64,000 nucleotides of DNA from Notolepis coatsorum. Taxonomy: Eukaryota > Chordata > Actinopteri > Aulopiformes > Paralepididae. The stretch lies in assembly GCA_963971535.1 (NCBI GenBank), contig OZ020589.1, positions 89,080,183 to 89,144,182 on the forward strand, read 5' to 3'. This document shows, one piece after another, positions 52,767-62,935 of this stretch; positions within the stretch are counted from its first letter, which is position 1; each line of letters opens with the position of its first letter. Both the position numbers and the translations under genes were made by a program. The notes beneath the pieces were generated by a model. It ran no database searches. It was not told the origin of the DNA and saw only the letters and a list, made by a program, of their open reading frames with translations.

Positions 52767-55700
52767 TCCCCGACCAGCCCCGGGAGGAAGACAACCCTAC
52801 AGAGAGAGAACTCTGCACGGAAGAAGAGGAGGAGAGCGCCGAGGAAATAGAGCTCCAGGACTCCCCAACGAGTACAGCCAGGAGCGGCTCACCCAGGAGC
52901 GGCTCACCTCTACAACCGTCTTCCCCCAGCGAAGCGGAGAGGATGCTATCACAGGCGTTCCTCGTCAGCCTGACAGCCTCTACCGAACGCGATCGACTTC
53001 AGGGTGAACGCGATCGACTCCAAGCACAGACGCTTAGCGAGCGCGAACAACTCCAAGCGCAGCAACGGAGCGAAGACGAGCGCATACGCCTGGAGATGAG
53101 ACGCCTCCAGACGGAAGAGAATATGGCAAGAGACCGGGCCGATGCCCAGCGCGCCGCTGCCGGTGCCCAAAGAGAAGCAGAGCGCGACCTCGCTCTCATC
53201 CAGCGCGAAACCGAGCGCGACAGATTACAAGCCGAGCGCGACAAGCTACAAGCGCAACTAATGGAGCAGCTGATCCTCAAGGCAACACCCTCTCCCTCCG
53301 CCAGGGGTTCAAGGAACTCGTCGAGACAACAGTCAAGGGCAGCGTCTCCTAACCGAGCAAGCGACCCTGAACTTGACCAACAGACCAAGCCTATACCCCC
53401 CGCAGACCCCCTTACCAGACCGGTCCAAGCGAGACCCAGCTACAAGGAAGGAGCGGCATACACTGCGGAGAAGCTAAATAAACGACTACAGGATCTAGAG
53501 GACCTGATAGAAGAAGAAGAGGGAGAGGAGGAGAACCAAGCCCGACGACAGCACAGTACTCCACCGGACCAGGAGGTCCAGTACAGCCCAGGCTATACCC
53601 CCGCGGCGCTGCGCTACAGACCCCCGACTCTATTCACGGGTGAGCATGACGCACGACCAGCCCCGAGGAATAGCACCTGGACCAGCGGGCCATGGTACCC
53701 TGCCGGTACCAGCCCACAGAGAGGCGCAAGAGGAGACTCGCCTAGGAGGTCTCTCCCCCAACGCTCGCCGATGTATCAGCCACCCACGGCGTCATACATT
53801 GCCACGCCGACGTTTCCAGACTTCACCTATGAGAATCGAGCACAGTACACGGAGCTCCGGATGTGCTTAGAGACAATGATGGTGGACGTCGTTGATGAAC
53901 GTCACAAGTATGCAATATTACTGAAGCACCTGAAAGTACCGCGAGCGCACAATATAGCGCTAGCCTATGCCACCTCTACGACCCCATACACCGCGGCTCT
54001 AGCAGCGCTGGACCAGAGATATGGACGTATATGGGATTACGTAATCCAAGAAATAAGGCATATTGATCGCCTACCCCCAGCAACAGACAATCGCTCATTA
54101 GACGACCTGTCGATAAAAGTGCAGTCCCTGGTAGGGATGCTGGGAGCGCAACGGGAAAAGGGCATGCACGAGCTATACGCCAACTCTAACGTCGAGAGGA
54201 TTTTAGAGAAGCTGCCACCCGCAAGACAAGAGCGTTTTAGGCGGCAGAGAGACCACCGTGATCCTAACGGTCCCGAACCATCCCTCCTCGATCTAGCCGA
54301 CTTCCTGGCGAGAGAAGTCAGCAGCTTACGACTGGATACGTTCGTGCGGAGCACGCCAAGCTCCAGAGAGGGACCCAGGAGAATAAACGATGGAAGAAGA
54401 TCGGTGACTGTCATGCACCAATCAGAGTCAGTACCGAGCAGTAAGAGCCACAGTACCCCCTCGAGAAAAGAGAAGTGGAAGATGGTGTGCCCCTACTGTG
54501 AGAAGGAACACTGGCTGTCACAATGTGACCTGTTCACAAAGATGAATGCAGAAGAAGTGAGTCAATGGATAAAGTCCAACAGGCGCTGTTACCGATGTGC
54601 GCGCAGTCACATGGCAGCCGAATGCCGCCTAAAGAAAAGGTGCAGTCGGTGTGACGGAGCCCATCTAGATGTACTACACGACAGTAACAGAACAAGGCCT
54701 GCACCTGCACCATCGAGCAGCACCAAGGCAAGTGTCATGTACATTGACCCCGCCAGCAGCAGTGGCGCCCAAGTGCTCTTAAAGGTAGTCCGTGTGACAT
54801 TGAGCTACCAAGATAAAGTCATGGACACTTACGCCGTCCTTGATGACGGGTCAGAGAAGACCCTTCTGCTCCCGTCCGCTGCGGCCCAGCTGGGACTGCG
54901 GGGGAGCGAGAACCAAATGACGATTCGGACAATAAGAAGAGATTTAAAGACGATAAAGGGCGAGAATGTCTCCTTCACTATCGCAGCAAGCGGGCAGCCA
55001 GAGCGACGGTATAGGATTACAAATGCTTTCACCAGCCAAGAAATAGGACTATCGCAGTACACCTACCCCATCGCCAAGCTGATGGATAAATATGTGCACC
55101 TGCGTCAACTACCTATCCCGCTCATAGACGGCGCCACCCCGACCCTGCTGATAGGCTCCGACCATGCAGACCTCATCGTCCCGATTGACCGGGTCCATAC
55201 AGGACCCCGAGGCTGTCCTGCAGCAGTCGAGACCCGCCTAGGGTGGACACTACAAGGCCCCCTCGCTAAATCTCTCAACCGAACAGCAGCCACTAGCTGC
55301 CTCCACTGCAGAACGACAGAAGAAGACACCACTCTCCTGCAGCATGTCGAGAGGCTATGGACACTAGAGACAATGCCCTTTAAGAACGAAAAGAAAGACA
55401 TTCGTTCTAAAGAAGACATTTACGCCATCAACCTACTCGAGCAAGGGACAAAGAGAGTCACAGTCGGCGGAGTGATGAGATACGCAACTCCACTCCTGAG
55501 GCGAGAGGGAATGCCCACCTTTCACGCAAAGAAAGACGCCACGGAGCGGTATCTATTGAACACAGAGCGGCGCCTAGCCAAAGACCCCGCTCAAGAGAGT
55601 GTGTACCGCGCTGAGATTGAGAAGCTAATCACAGCGGGACACGTGACAAAGATTGACATTAAAGAGGCCGATCAGACGACCGAATCATGGTACGTGCCGC

Positions 55701-56776
55701 ACCACAAGGTCCACCACAACGGCAAGGATCGCATTGTGTTTAACTGCAGCTACCAGATCGGATCCCAAAATCTGAATAAAGAGCTCTTGCCCGGCCCCAC
55801 ACTCGGCCCCTCTCTACTAGGCGTGCTACTACGCTTCCGCCAGGACAAGGTGGCTATCAGCGGGGATATCAAAGGGATGTTCCTGCAGGTGAGACTAGTG
55901 GAGGAGGACAAGCCCCTGCTGCGGTTCCTATGGAGAGAGAGGATCGGAGATGAGAACCCAGCCATCTACCAGTGGGAAGTCCTCCCCTTCGGAACCACAT
56001 GCAGCCCGTGCTGTGCTACATTTGCACTACAGAAACACGTCGCAGAGGACCCAGCAGCAGATGAAGAGGTCCGACACAGTGTGAAGAACAGTTTCTACGT
56101 GGACAACTGTTTACAAAGCGTTTCGACTCAAGAAGAAGCCGAGGCTCTCCTAATCAAGCTACGCGCCTCCCTGATCAAAGGCGGCTTTGATCTCAGGCAG
56201 TGGGCCAGCAGTGACCCGCACGTATTGCGCAGCCTCTCCCCCGCGGACAAGGCTGCCAGCAGCGAGACCTGGATGGCGACCATCCCAGGAGAAGCCCAAG
56301 AACTGACACTAGGACTAGTCTGGCGCTTCAAAACAGACTCGCTCCACTATAGACACAAACCCCTGACCACGGAGCAGGGAAGGTCGACGGCGATACCGAC
56401 CACCAGACGGAGTGTGTACAGAACACTCGCCAGACAATATGACCCGTTGGGATGTATTCTACCTTACACCACCAGGGCAAAGATGATTGTACGAGCACTA
56501 TGGGACAAGGACCAGGGCTGGGACGACCCAATACCCGCACACCTTGCCTCCACATGGAGAGAGTGGGAGACGGAACTCCGCTCACTCCCAGGCATCAATA
56601 TACGCCGCAGCTACTTCCCACCCACGGTGAGGCCAGAGACATGCAAGATGGATCTACATGTCTTCAGCGACGCCTCCGAAGTAGCCTATGGATCGGTGGC
56701 CTACTTGCGTGCCCAAGAGAAGGGAGGAGAGATACACACGGCTTTCATCCTGGCTCGCTCAAGAATAGCCCCATGA
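52733..56776 (+). CDS. BEL/Pao polyprotein, gag-protease-RT-RNase H part
   Basis: 1347 codons. Residues about 80-180: Glu/Arg/Gln-rich coiled coil (ERDRLQ repeats). About 366-520: DUF1759-type capsid region (YTELRMCLETMM, VERILEKLPPARQERF). Zinc-knuckle-like motifs start at about 586 (CPYCEKEHWLSQC), 619 (CYRCARSHMAAEC) and 637 (CSRCDGAHLDVLH). Aspartic protease A17 active site DDGSEKT near 704. Reverse transcriptase with YVDN at 1122-1125, a variant of YVDD accepted in this group. RNase H start FSDASE near 1311. The frame ends at TGA 56774-56776 inside RNase H, and the same frame continues open afterwards, so this is a single nonsense codon in an otherwise intact polyprotein. Confidence 0.95.
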   Translation: MPLPPANTEEVVPDQPREEDNPTERELCTEEEEESAEEIELQDSPTSTARSGSPRSGSPLQPSSPSEAERMLSQAFLVSLTASTERDRLQGERDRLQAQTLSEREQLQAQQRSEDERIRLEMRRLQTEENMARDRADAQRAAAGAQREAERDLALIQRETERDRLQAERDKLQAQLMEQLILKATPSPSARGSRNSSRQQSRAASPNRASDPELDQQTKPIPPADPLTRPVQARPSYKEGAAYTAEKLNKRLQDLEDLIEEEEGEEENQARRQHSTPPDQEVQYSPGYTPAALRYRPPTLFTGEHDARPAPRNSTWTSGPWYPAGTSPQRGARGDSPRRSLPQRSPMYQPPTASYIATPTFPDFTYENRAQYTELRMCLETMMVDVVDERHKYAILLKHLKVPRAHNIALAYATSTTPYTAALAALDQRYGRIWDYVIQEIRHIDRLPPATDNRSLDDLSIKVQSLVGMLGAQREKGMHELYANSNVERILEKLPPARQERFRRQRDHRDPNGPEPSLLDLADFLAREVSSLRLDTFVRSTPSSREGPRRINDGRRSVTVMHQSESVPSSKSHSTPSRKEKWKMVCPYCEKEHWLSQCDLFTKMNAEEVSQWIKSNRRCYRCARSHMAAECRLKKRCSRCDGAHLDVLHDSNRTRPAPAPSSSTKASVMYIDPASSSGAQVLLKVVRVTLSYQDKVMDTYAVLDDGSEKTLLLPSAAAQLGLRGSENQMTIRTIRRDLKTIKGENVSFTIAASGQPERRYRITNAFTSQEIGLSQYTYPIAKLMDKYVHLRQLPIPLIDGATPTLLIGSDHADLIVPIDRVHTGPRGCPAAVETRLGWTLQGPLAKSLNRTAATSCLHCRTTEEDTTLLQHVERLWTLETMPFKNEKKDIRSKEDIYAINLLEQGTKRVTVGGVMRYATPLLRREGMPTFHAKKDATERYLLNTERRLAKDPAQESVYRAEIEKLITAGHVTKIDIKEADQTTESWYVPHHKVHHNGKDRIVFNCSYQIGSQNLNKELLPGPTLGPSLLGVLLRFRQDKVAISGDIKGMFLQVRLVEEDKPLLRFLWRERIGDENPAIYQWEVLPFGTTCSPCCATFALQKHVAEDPAADEEVRHSVKNSFYVDNCLQSVSTQEEAEALLIKLRASLIKGGFDLRQWASSDPHVLRSLSPADKAASSETWMATIPGEAQELTLGLVWRFKTDSLHYRHKPLTTEQGRSTAIPTTRRSVYRTLARQYDPLGCILPYTTRAKMIVRALWDKDQGWDDPIPAHLASTWREWETELRSLPGINIRRSYFPPTVRPETCKMDLHVFSDASEVAYGSVAYLRAQEKGGEIHTAFILARSRIAP

Positions 56777-58693
56777 AAGCAACAATCTATCCCGCGTCTA
56801 GAGCTCTGCGCAGCCCTAGCAGGAGCGCATCTAGCCACGTTAATCCAACGTGAACTCACCATTCCGGTGCACAGAACAATCTTGTGGTCAGATTCCACGA
56901 CAGTACTCACATGGATCAAGTCTGATTCATGCAGATACAAGGTCTTCGTGGGAGTCAGAGTCACCGAGATTCAAGAGTTAACAGAAGCAGCGAGCTGGCG
57001 GTATGTGGACACCAAACACAACCCAGCTGACGTCATCACCCGGGGAATGTCCCTGGATGACCTCACCCGTCGCAACATCTACAGTGACGGACCAGAATTC
57101 CTCAAGCTCCCGGAAGAAGAGTGGCCTACGCCCACCCCACGGGAAGCAAGTAAAGAGGAGGCTGAGAACAAGAAACCTATGTTCTGTGGACTGAGCACAG
57201 TCGCCTCCACAGACCCCAACATAGATGACTGCATTACCCTACAGAGTGCGCAGCTAAAGACATTCCTGTGGCACCACCCAGAGATTCAGTCCACCACTGA
57301 CATTTCAGCAGCTGACTACGAAGAAGCAGAACTTCTTCTACTACAACGAGCCCAGAGAGACTCGTTCCCCGATGAGCTAGACTGTCTACAGGGAGGAAAG
57401 CCCGTCCCATCAGACAGCAGACTGCTCCACCTGGCACCCGAGAGCAACGCCCATAATCTCATCAGAGTGGGTGGTCGTCTGCGGAGAGCCCCCGATCTAC
57501 CGGATGACGTTAAGTACCCGATAGTCTTGAACAGCCGACACAAGGTCACAGAGCTGATCATAAAGAAATACGACGAGGATGTACACCACGCAGGAGCAGA
57601 GAGAGTCTTCGCGGAGATCAGACGTCGCTATTGGATACTTCAAGGAAGAGAAGCGGTGCGACGCTTCCAGCGAACCTGTCTAGACTGCCGAAAGTGGCGC
57701 GCGCAGCCCAGCATACCCCGGATGGCTGACCTACCTCCCTGTCGCCTCCGACTCGGCGACAAGCCATTCCACTCCACAGGCATGGACTGTTTTGGCCCGT
57801 TGTATATAAAGAAAGGAAGAGGAACCGAGAAGCGGTGGGGTATTGTATTCAAATGCATGACCACCAGAGCGATACATATCGAACTCCTTTCAACCATGAG
57901 CACAGACTCATTCCTTATGGCCTTCCGAAGATTCACATCACGGAAAGGAAAACCGTCTACATTGTTGTCTGATCACGGGACAAACTTCAAAGGCGGAGAA
58001 AGAGAGCTGAGAGAGAGCTTCCAAGCTATGGGCCCAGAACTTAAGACCCACCTCGCTCCATCCCAGATTGACTTCCAGTTTAATCCCCCGAACGCACCCC
58101 ACTTCGGTGGAACCTGGGAACGAGAAGTACGTTCTATAAAGACAGCCCTGTACGCCGTGCTTGGGGCCCAGACTGTGGCGGAAGAAGTCCTAATGACAGT
58201 CCTCACGGAGATCGAGGGAGTATTGAACTCCAAGCCCCTCGGCTACGTCTCCAGTGATGTAGCAGATGTCGACCCAGTCACCCCCAACACACTCTTGATG
58301 GGGCGGCTAGACCCCGCGCTACCCCAGACAATGTACAGGCCTGAAGAAGCGAACGGCCGAAGAATGTGGAGGTACAGTCAAGTACTAGCTGACAAGTTTT
58401 GGAACAGCTTTCTACTCCACTACCTACCGTCTCTACAGACCCGCCAGAAGTGGGTAAAAGAGAGAGACAATTTGACAGAAGGAACAGTCGTCATGATTAT
58501 CGACCAGTCACTACCCAGAGTTATGTGGCCGGCTGGCCGCGTAAGCAAAGTGATCACCGGTGCCGATGGCAAGGTCCGAGCAGCTGAAGTGCTCGTCCAA
58601 GGGCGAACTTACACACGACCCGTGGCGAGGCTAATAGAACTGCCCAGACTCCCAGACACTATCGATGACGACCATGACCCCATGACTTTGTGA
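56777..58693 (+). CDS. BEL/Pao polyprotein continuation, RNase H end and integrase
   Basis: The same reading frame resumes directly after the TGA. It starts with KQQSIPRLELCAA, the normal continuation of the RNase H region, with the first internal ATG only at 56867. Counting from that ATG, the order is RNase H tail (WSDSTTVLTW), an HHCC integrase zinc-binding region (HHAGAERVFAEIRRRYW, TCLDC), and the integrase core with acidic residues D307 (GMDCFGP), D369 (SDHGTNF) and E418 (GTWERE). It ends with a DUF5641-type C-terminus (WRYSQVLADKFWNSF, LPRVMWPAGRV). The stop is at 58691-58693, 93 bp before the 3' LTR. Without readthrough of the TGA the integrase cannot be made from this copy. Confidence 0.93.
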   Translation, partial: KQQSIPRLELCAALAGAHLATLIQRELTIPVHRTILWSDSTTVLTWIKSDSCRYKVFVGVRVTEIQELTEAASWRYVDTKHNPADVITRGMSLDDLTRRNIYSDGPEFLKLPEEEWPTPTPREASKEEAENKKPMFCGLSTVASTDPNIDDCITLQSAQLKTFLWHHPEIQSTTDISAADYEEAELLLLQRAQRDSFPDELDCLQGGKPVPSDSRLLHLAPESNAHNLIRVGGRLRRAPDLPDDVKYPIVLNSRHKVTELIIKKYDEDVHHAGAERVFAEIRRRYWILQGREAVRRFQRTCLDCRKWRAQPSIPRMADLPPCRLRLGDKPFHSTGMDCFGPLYIKKGRGTEKRWGIVFKCMTTRAIHIELLSTMSTDSFLMAFRRFTSRKGKPSTLLSDHGTNFKGGERELRESFQAMGPELKTHLAPSQIDFQFNPPNAPHFGGTWEREVRSIKTALYAVLGAQTVAEEVLMTVLTEIEGVLNSKPLGYVSSDVADVDPVTPNTLLMGRLDPALPQTMYRPEEANGRRMWRYSQVLADKFWNSFLLHYLPSLQTRQKWVKERDNLTEGTVVMIIDQSLPRVMWPAGRVSKVITGADGKVRAAEVLVQGRTYTRPVARLIELPRLPDTIDDDHDPMTL

Positions 58694-58772
58694 GTTGACT
58701 GACCCTTACAGCGGACCTTGAGTGGTAGACAGTGCGGTTAATCTGTCTCTGCTTAGCTAATTAGGTGGGACT

Positions 58773-58786
58773 AATTAGGGGGCGGC
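58773..58786 (+). promoter_or_regulatory. Putative polypurine tract
   Basis: AATTAGGGGGCGGC immediately precedes the 3' LTR start at 58787, in the position used to prime plus-strand synthesis. Confidence 0.6.
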
Positions 58787-60151
58787 TGTTGTGAAGGATC
58801 AGATTAAACCGAATATATATATTTATTTATGGATATATATTTAATAGTATTTGTATATCGTTTGATATCCCCTGTATATTCCTTGTACAATATACACTGA
58901 ATATCCCTTTAGTCTACTAACAGCCCATAATAGTTTCATTCTACCATTGGACGAGAACCTGGCGCCAGCAGCCAAGCCCCTTGGTTCAAGTTCAATCGTG
59001 CCGACGAACATGTCGTTACAAGCCCGGTTCCGCGTAGGAATACGTCTGGCGAAATACGAATGGTACTATTTGTTCACAGCGCATATATATATTAGTCCAT
59101 TAGTCCTTTACCCTCCAACCTAGTAACAGACGTGAAGCCTCACCCACGACGCACATGTGGTGCAGTAAGGCCTACTTGGCCTCAGAATAGGCATTGAGAC
59201 ATCGTGTGGATTAATAGTTGAATTGTCATAGTTTGGCACTATACCGTCGAGTGGGACGTATTTCTATTAAGTTAATAATAGTCTATTATGTATGGTGCAT
59301 CGTTCGGTTAGAGTTATAAAGTGAGCAGTACCCCCATCGTTCCTGACGTTATCTGGAGTCTTAACCAGGCTGGGCAGACCACGTGTGGTGCTTGCATCCG
59401 AGGAGCTCCGGGCCAGGACGAGTGGACCTGTACATTGGATTACTTCACCCGAACGACGTCGAGCCCTACACGGCTTGGATTATCTACGTGCTTTGGGTGC
59501 TTTGATTATTCCATGGATAACGGCCAACACTGCTGAGTGTTGGAACTACCCCCCGAGAGGAGTCCAGGTGAGACGGCGCTCTACCCAGAGTGAGGTCGCC
59601 TCACGTCTCTTCGTTGTGGACCGGCAGCTACCGTCCACCAGAGGGCCCAGCTGTATTCATCTGCGGACCGAGGTTCTGTGGGCACCGTGTTCAGCACTCT
59701 GAATTCTCCCAAGAAATCGTCGGCCAGATGGGATACCGCCAGCGGCTCTCCTAACCCCCCCCTACTGACTTACAACCAGCGGGACCCCCCTTTAGTGTAT
59801 CCAGCTATAATCATTTAAGTACCATCGCTATAGTTCCCTAAAGAACCAGGTTGTATACTTGCTCCCTGCGTAACCAGAGATTGGACATTCAATGTTGATT
59901 TACCTACGAATACTCATTTGCCTTACAAGTGCATTTCAAATCATAAATGTCATTAAGTGAACGTTGTATATACCCTTTGCTATATAAAATATTCGATTTA
60001 TACATTTGTGTGGACTTCGTTTCATCAGGTGGGAAAGTGTTCATCATATCTATATCATGTACTGGATGGCCAGAAGTTAAAGTACAAGCGGTAGTGGTTT
60101 AATGATACCATACTTATCAATACAGACAGGGAATTGTACCCCTCAGTTACA
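58787..60151 (+). repeat. 3' LTR of BEL/Pao element
   Basis: 1365 bp, same ends as the 5' LTR. It lacks 27 bp after the ATATATAT box and differs by about three single bases (near 59154, 59587 and 60124). Confidence 0.95.
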
Positions 60152-60449
60152 ATCTAGGTCCGTACGGTTAATGAATTTGGTGTCTTTATGAATGTACATA
60201 CAGACACCGCCTCCATGCCTATTCCTGTCATTACGGACTATTGAATAGCCCTCCAATTCTATTTCCGGGTCTGTTATTGATGAGTCCAGTTTAGTTTCAG
60301 AGAAACATAGAATGTTTACCTTACCGCTAATGAAATGCTGTCTTATTTCTTATTCCAGTTTGTGTTTAAGTCTGTTTACATTAAGATGGAAAATATGAAG
60401 TCCGTTTTAATTATAGATACCCCAGTAATAACATACAATTGAATTAAAT

Positions 60450-60655
60450 TCAATTAGGCCTGAATGAGTCGTGTTCCTCCCAGCCACCGGCAACGACATT
60501 ATCAGCCAAAATGCGCATTGCAGATTATTTGTACATTGACCGAGTGGAATCCCGTTCACATTACTGGATTTGTTTATTGATGGAGCTTTGAAAGCTACAT
60601 GGGTACAGTCTATTGCTCCGATTATGTTGGGTAACCTGGCGTAAAATCCTATCTA
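60450..60655 (-). pseudogene. Harbinger transposase fragment
   Basis: On the minus strand RLPNIIGAIDCTHVAFKAPS followed by INKSSNVNG, then in a neighbouring frame NVQIICNAHF and RWLGGT, match the DDE transposase core of HARBI1-like proteins (GAIDCTHV and RWPGS-type motifs). It is broken by stops and a frameshift. With 47319-48035 on the other side of LINE-B it probably forms one interrupted Harbinger copy. Confidence 0.8.
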
Positions 60656-60779
60656 TGAAAAAAAAGCACTTAACACAAAAAAAATTTATACAAAAGGTTT
60701 TTCTATGGATTCCGATAGTATTGGGCGTGCTAAATAACATACTAAAAGTCGACCAAAATCGACCCCCCCCCCCCCCCCA

Positions 60780-61180
60780 AAAGCCGCCATTTCCAAGATG
60801 GCGTCCCAGATGGCGGTGGAGATATTAAAATGGCTATATCTCAAATTGAGAATATGGTGCAAAGGATTTCTCAACTGATTCTGGTACCTCTGGGCATGTT
60901 CACTAACATACTAAAAATCTAGGAAAATACACCTTCCAGAAAGGCTTAATTTTCAAGATGGCGTCCAAAATGGCAGCAGACCAAGCTTAAAATGGCTATA
61001 TATCTCAATAGAAAAAAATATATAACTATGATTTTTCACTTGATTCTGGTACCTCTAGACATGCTTGTGAACATACTAAAAATCTAGGAAAATACACCTT
61101 CCGGAAAGGCATCATTTTCAAGATGGCGTCCAAACTGGCGCCCAGGAGCTTAAAATGACTATACAAATACAAATAGCTTA
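60780..61180. repeat. 160-165-bp tandem repeat with AAGATGGCG motif
   Basis: Two full units and part of a third: AAGATGGCGTCC at 60795, 60955 and 61120. Shared segments are CTGATTCTGGTACCTCT, ACATACTAAAAATCTAGGA and AAATACACCTTCC. Non-coding. Confidence 0.9.
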
Positions 61181-61186
61181 CTAAAA

Positions 61187-61308
61187 AAGGTGTTTGCACT
61201 CTCCAGCTCTCAAGCTAGCATAGTTGAAGCCTTCTTTTTGACCATTATAGTTGTTATAGTTAGAGGTGTTTGCACTCTCCAGCTCCCAAACTACCATCGT
61301 TGAAGCCT
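61187..61308. repeat. 77-bp tandem duplication
   Basis: GGTGTTTGCACTCTCCAGCT and CATAGTTGAAGCC occur twice (from about 61189 and 61266). Directly followed by the LINE-A 5' truncation. Confidence 0.8.
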
Positions 61309-61310
61309 AG

Positions 61311-62885
61311 GTGGTGAGAGCAGGCAACTGCACCTCCTCATCCATCACCCTCAACATAGGGGCCCCCCAGGGCTGTGTTCTGAGTCCCCTCCTCTACTCC
61401 CTGTACACACACGACTGTGTGGCTCAGCGGAGTAGCAACACAATCATCAAATTTGCTGACGACACAGTGGTGGTGGGCCTGATCTCTGCCAACGACGAGA
61501 GGGCCTACCTGGAAGAGGTCAAGGTCCTGGCGGGATGGTGCCAGGAAAACAGCCTCTCCCTGAACGTCAACAAAACAAAGGAGATGATTGTGGACTTCAG
61601 GAGGTCGGGGGTCAAGGACTACAGCCCCATCAGCATCGACGGGGCACCGGTTGAGAGAGTCAACAGCTTTAAGTACCTCGGAGCCTACATATCCGAGGAC
61701 TTGACATGGACCACACACATTGACAGTGTTGTGAAGAAGGCACGACAACGCCTCTACTTCCTCAGGCGCCTAAGGAAGTTCCAAGTCAGTCAGAAGATCC
61801 TTAAGAACTTCTACTCATGTACAATATATATTGAAATTCTTTATTCGGAATAACCCCTTGAGATGTAGCATCTCGTTTTCGAGGGGATCCTAACACAATA
61901 CAGCGTATGTACTTTTCAGAAAAAGAAAAAAACACACACAAAAAACATTGGACATCAAAACAGTCTACAACAACAAAATCAACTGAGAAATGAAATTACA
62001 AAATAAGTAAACCAACATACAAGATCACAAAATAAACAGGACAAACAAAACAAAACAAAAATCCAGCAAGAGAGAGCATCCTGACTGGCAACATCACCCC
62101 CTGGTTTGGGAATAGCACTGCACAAGACCGAAGCAGACTACAAAGAGTGACACGTTCAGCCGAACGCACAATTGGAGGGGGGCTCCCCACCCTCCAGAAC
62201 ATTTACAACAAGCGTTGCAGGGGCAAGGCTAAGAGAATCATTAAAGACTCCAGTCACCCGAACAACTGCCTCTTTGAACTGCTGCGGTCAGGCAAGCGAT
62301 ACCGGAGTCTCAAGGCGAGCACAGAAAGACTCAGAAGAAGCTTCTATCCCCAGGCCATCAGGCTGCTCAACGAACAATGAACACTACACAACAACAACCA
62401 TCAAACGCACATAGCACACACATCCACACGCACACACTCACTTTAAACAAACACACTGTAGCACCCACTCCCCACACTTTATAGCACACACTCACTTTAA
62501 ACAAACACACTGTAGCACCCACTCCCCACACTTTATATTTATTGATGAAGGATTGCACTACAACTCGTACACCTTACTGTAAATTGTACCTAAATTGTAC
62601 CTCATCCCATTTCTGCTTTGCAATATATAGTATTGTACATTAGTACACTGCATAGTATTGTATATTATATGGTAACTCAGTTACGTCTATTCTGCATCGA
62701 ACATTGTACATATGTCTATACTGAACACTGGGACCCCATTTTCTACTTCTAATTTACATGCTATACTATGTTATTTGATACTATCTTGTCTAGCACAGTC
62801 TCTGGAGCGTAACAGTAAGAAGCATTTTGTATGAAAGTATTCTGTACTTCTGTATGACAACTATTAAAGAAACTTGAAACTTGAA
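61311..62885 (+). mobile_element. LINE-A copy, plus strand, with internal insertion
   Basis: Frame 61311-61827 encodes the RT palm: LNIGAPQGCVLSPLLYSLYT, then IIKFADDTVVVGL (catalytic FADD), then NSLSLNVNKTKEMIVDFRRS and FKYLGAYISEDLTWTTHID. After the insertion the frame resumes at about 62071 and at 62147-62380 gives GGGLPTLQNIYNKRC and KASTERLRRSFYPQAIRLLN, then the stop. The 3'UTR carries a direct duplication of about 48 bp (TTTAAACAAACACACTGTAG) and ends in GAAACTTGAACTTGAAACTT. It is 5' truncated near 61308. Confidence 0.9.
61828..62070 (-). mobile_element. Retroposon fragment inserted in LINE-A
   Basis: LINE-A reads across this point without interruption in the copy at 1731-2746 (CATGTACAATAGAGAGCAT in reverse). 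Here about 240 bp are inserted, starting ATATATTGAAATTCTTTATT and ending in A/C-rich sequence. In reverse it looks like a 3' UTR with a poly-A-like end. The ACAAAACAAAACAAAA run at 62044 is at the other side. Family unknown. Confidence 0.7.
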
Positions 62886-62935
62886 CTTGAAACTTCTTTT
62901 TCTGAATCAGTTTATTTCTTTCTTTTCTGACCTAG

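Larger units (their letters stand above)
51028..60151 (+). mobile_element. BEL/Pao LTR retrotransposon, nearly intact
   Basis: Complete 9.1-kb element: LTRs of 1392 and 1365 bp starting TGTTGTGAAGG and ending CAGTTACA, with a perfect 5-bp duplication ATCTA at 51023-51027 and 60152-60156. The internal order gag, aspartic protease, RT, RNase H, integrase without chromodomain, and no envelope frame, is that of BEL/Pao. It interrupts LINE-B. The LTRs differ by about three substitutions and one 27-bp indel, so the insertion is recent. Confidence 0.96.
48036..60450 (-). mobile_element. LINE-B copy, minus strand, split by BEL/Pao element
   Basis: The 3' end is at 48036 (ATTGATTGATTG tail), and the 5' part continues across the BEL/Pao insertion from 51022 to 60157-60440. 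On the minus strand, 60440-60157 encodes an endonuclease N-terminus (GLHIFHLNVNRLKHKLE, then ILCFSETKLDSSITD, GYSIVRNDRNRHGGGV). The region 51020-50880 gives VGTIYRPPDQNG and LIGDWNT. This is an APE-type LINE of nearly full length carrying deletions and frameshifts. A deletion near 48985 removes the part encoding the ACTSW region. Confidence 0.9.
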
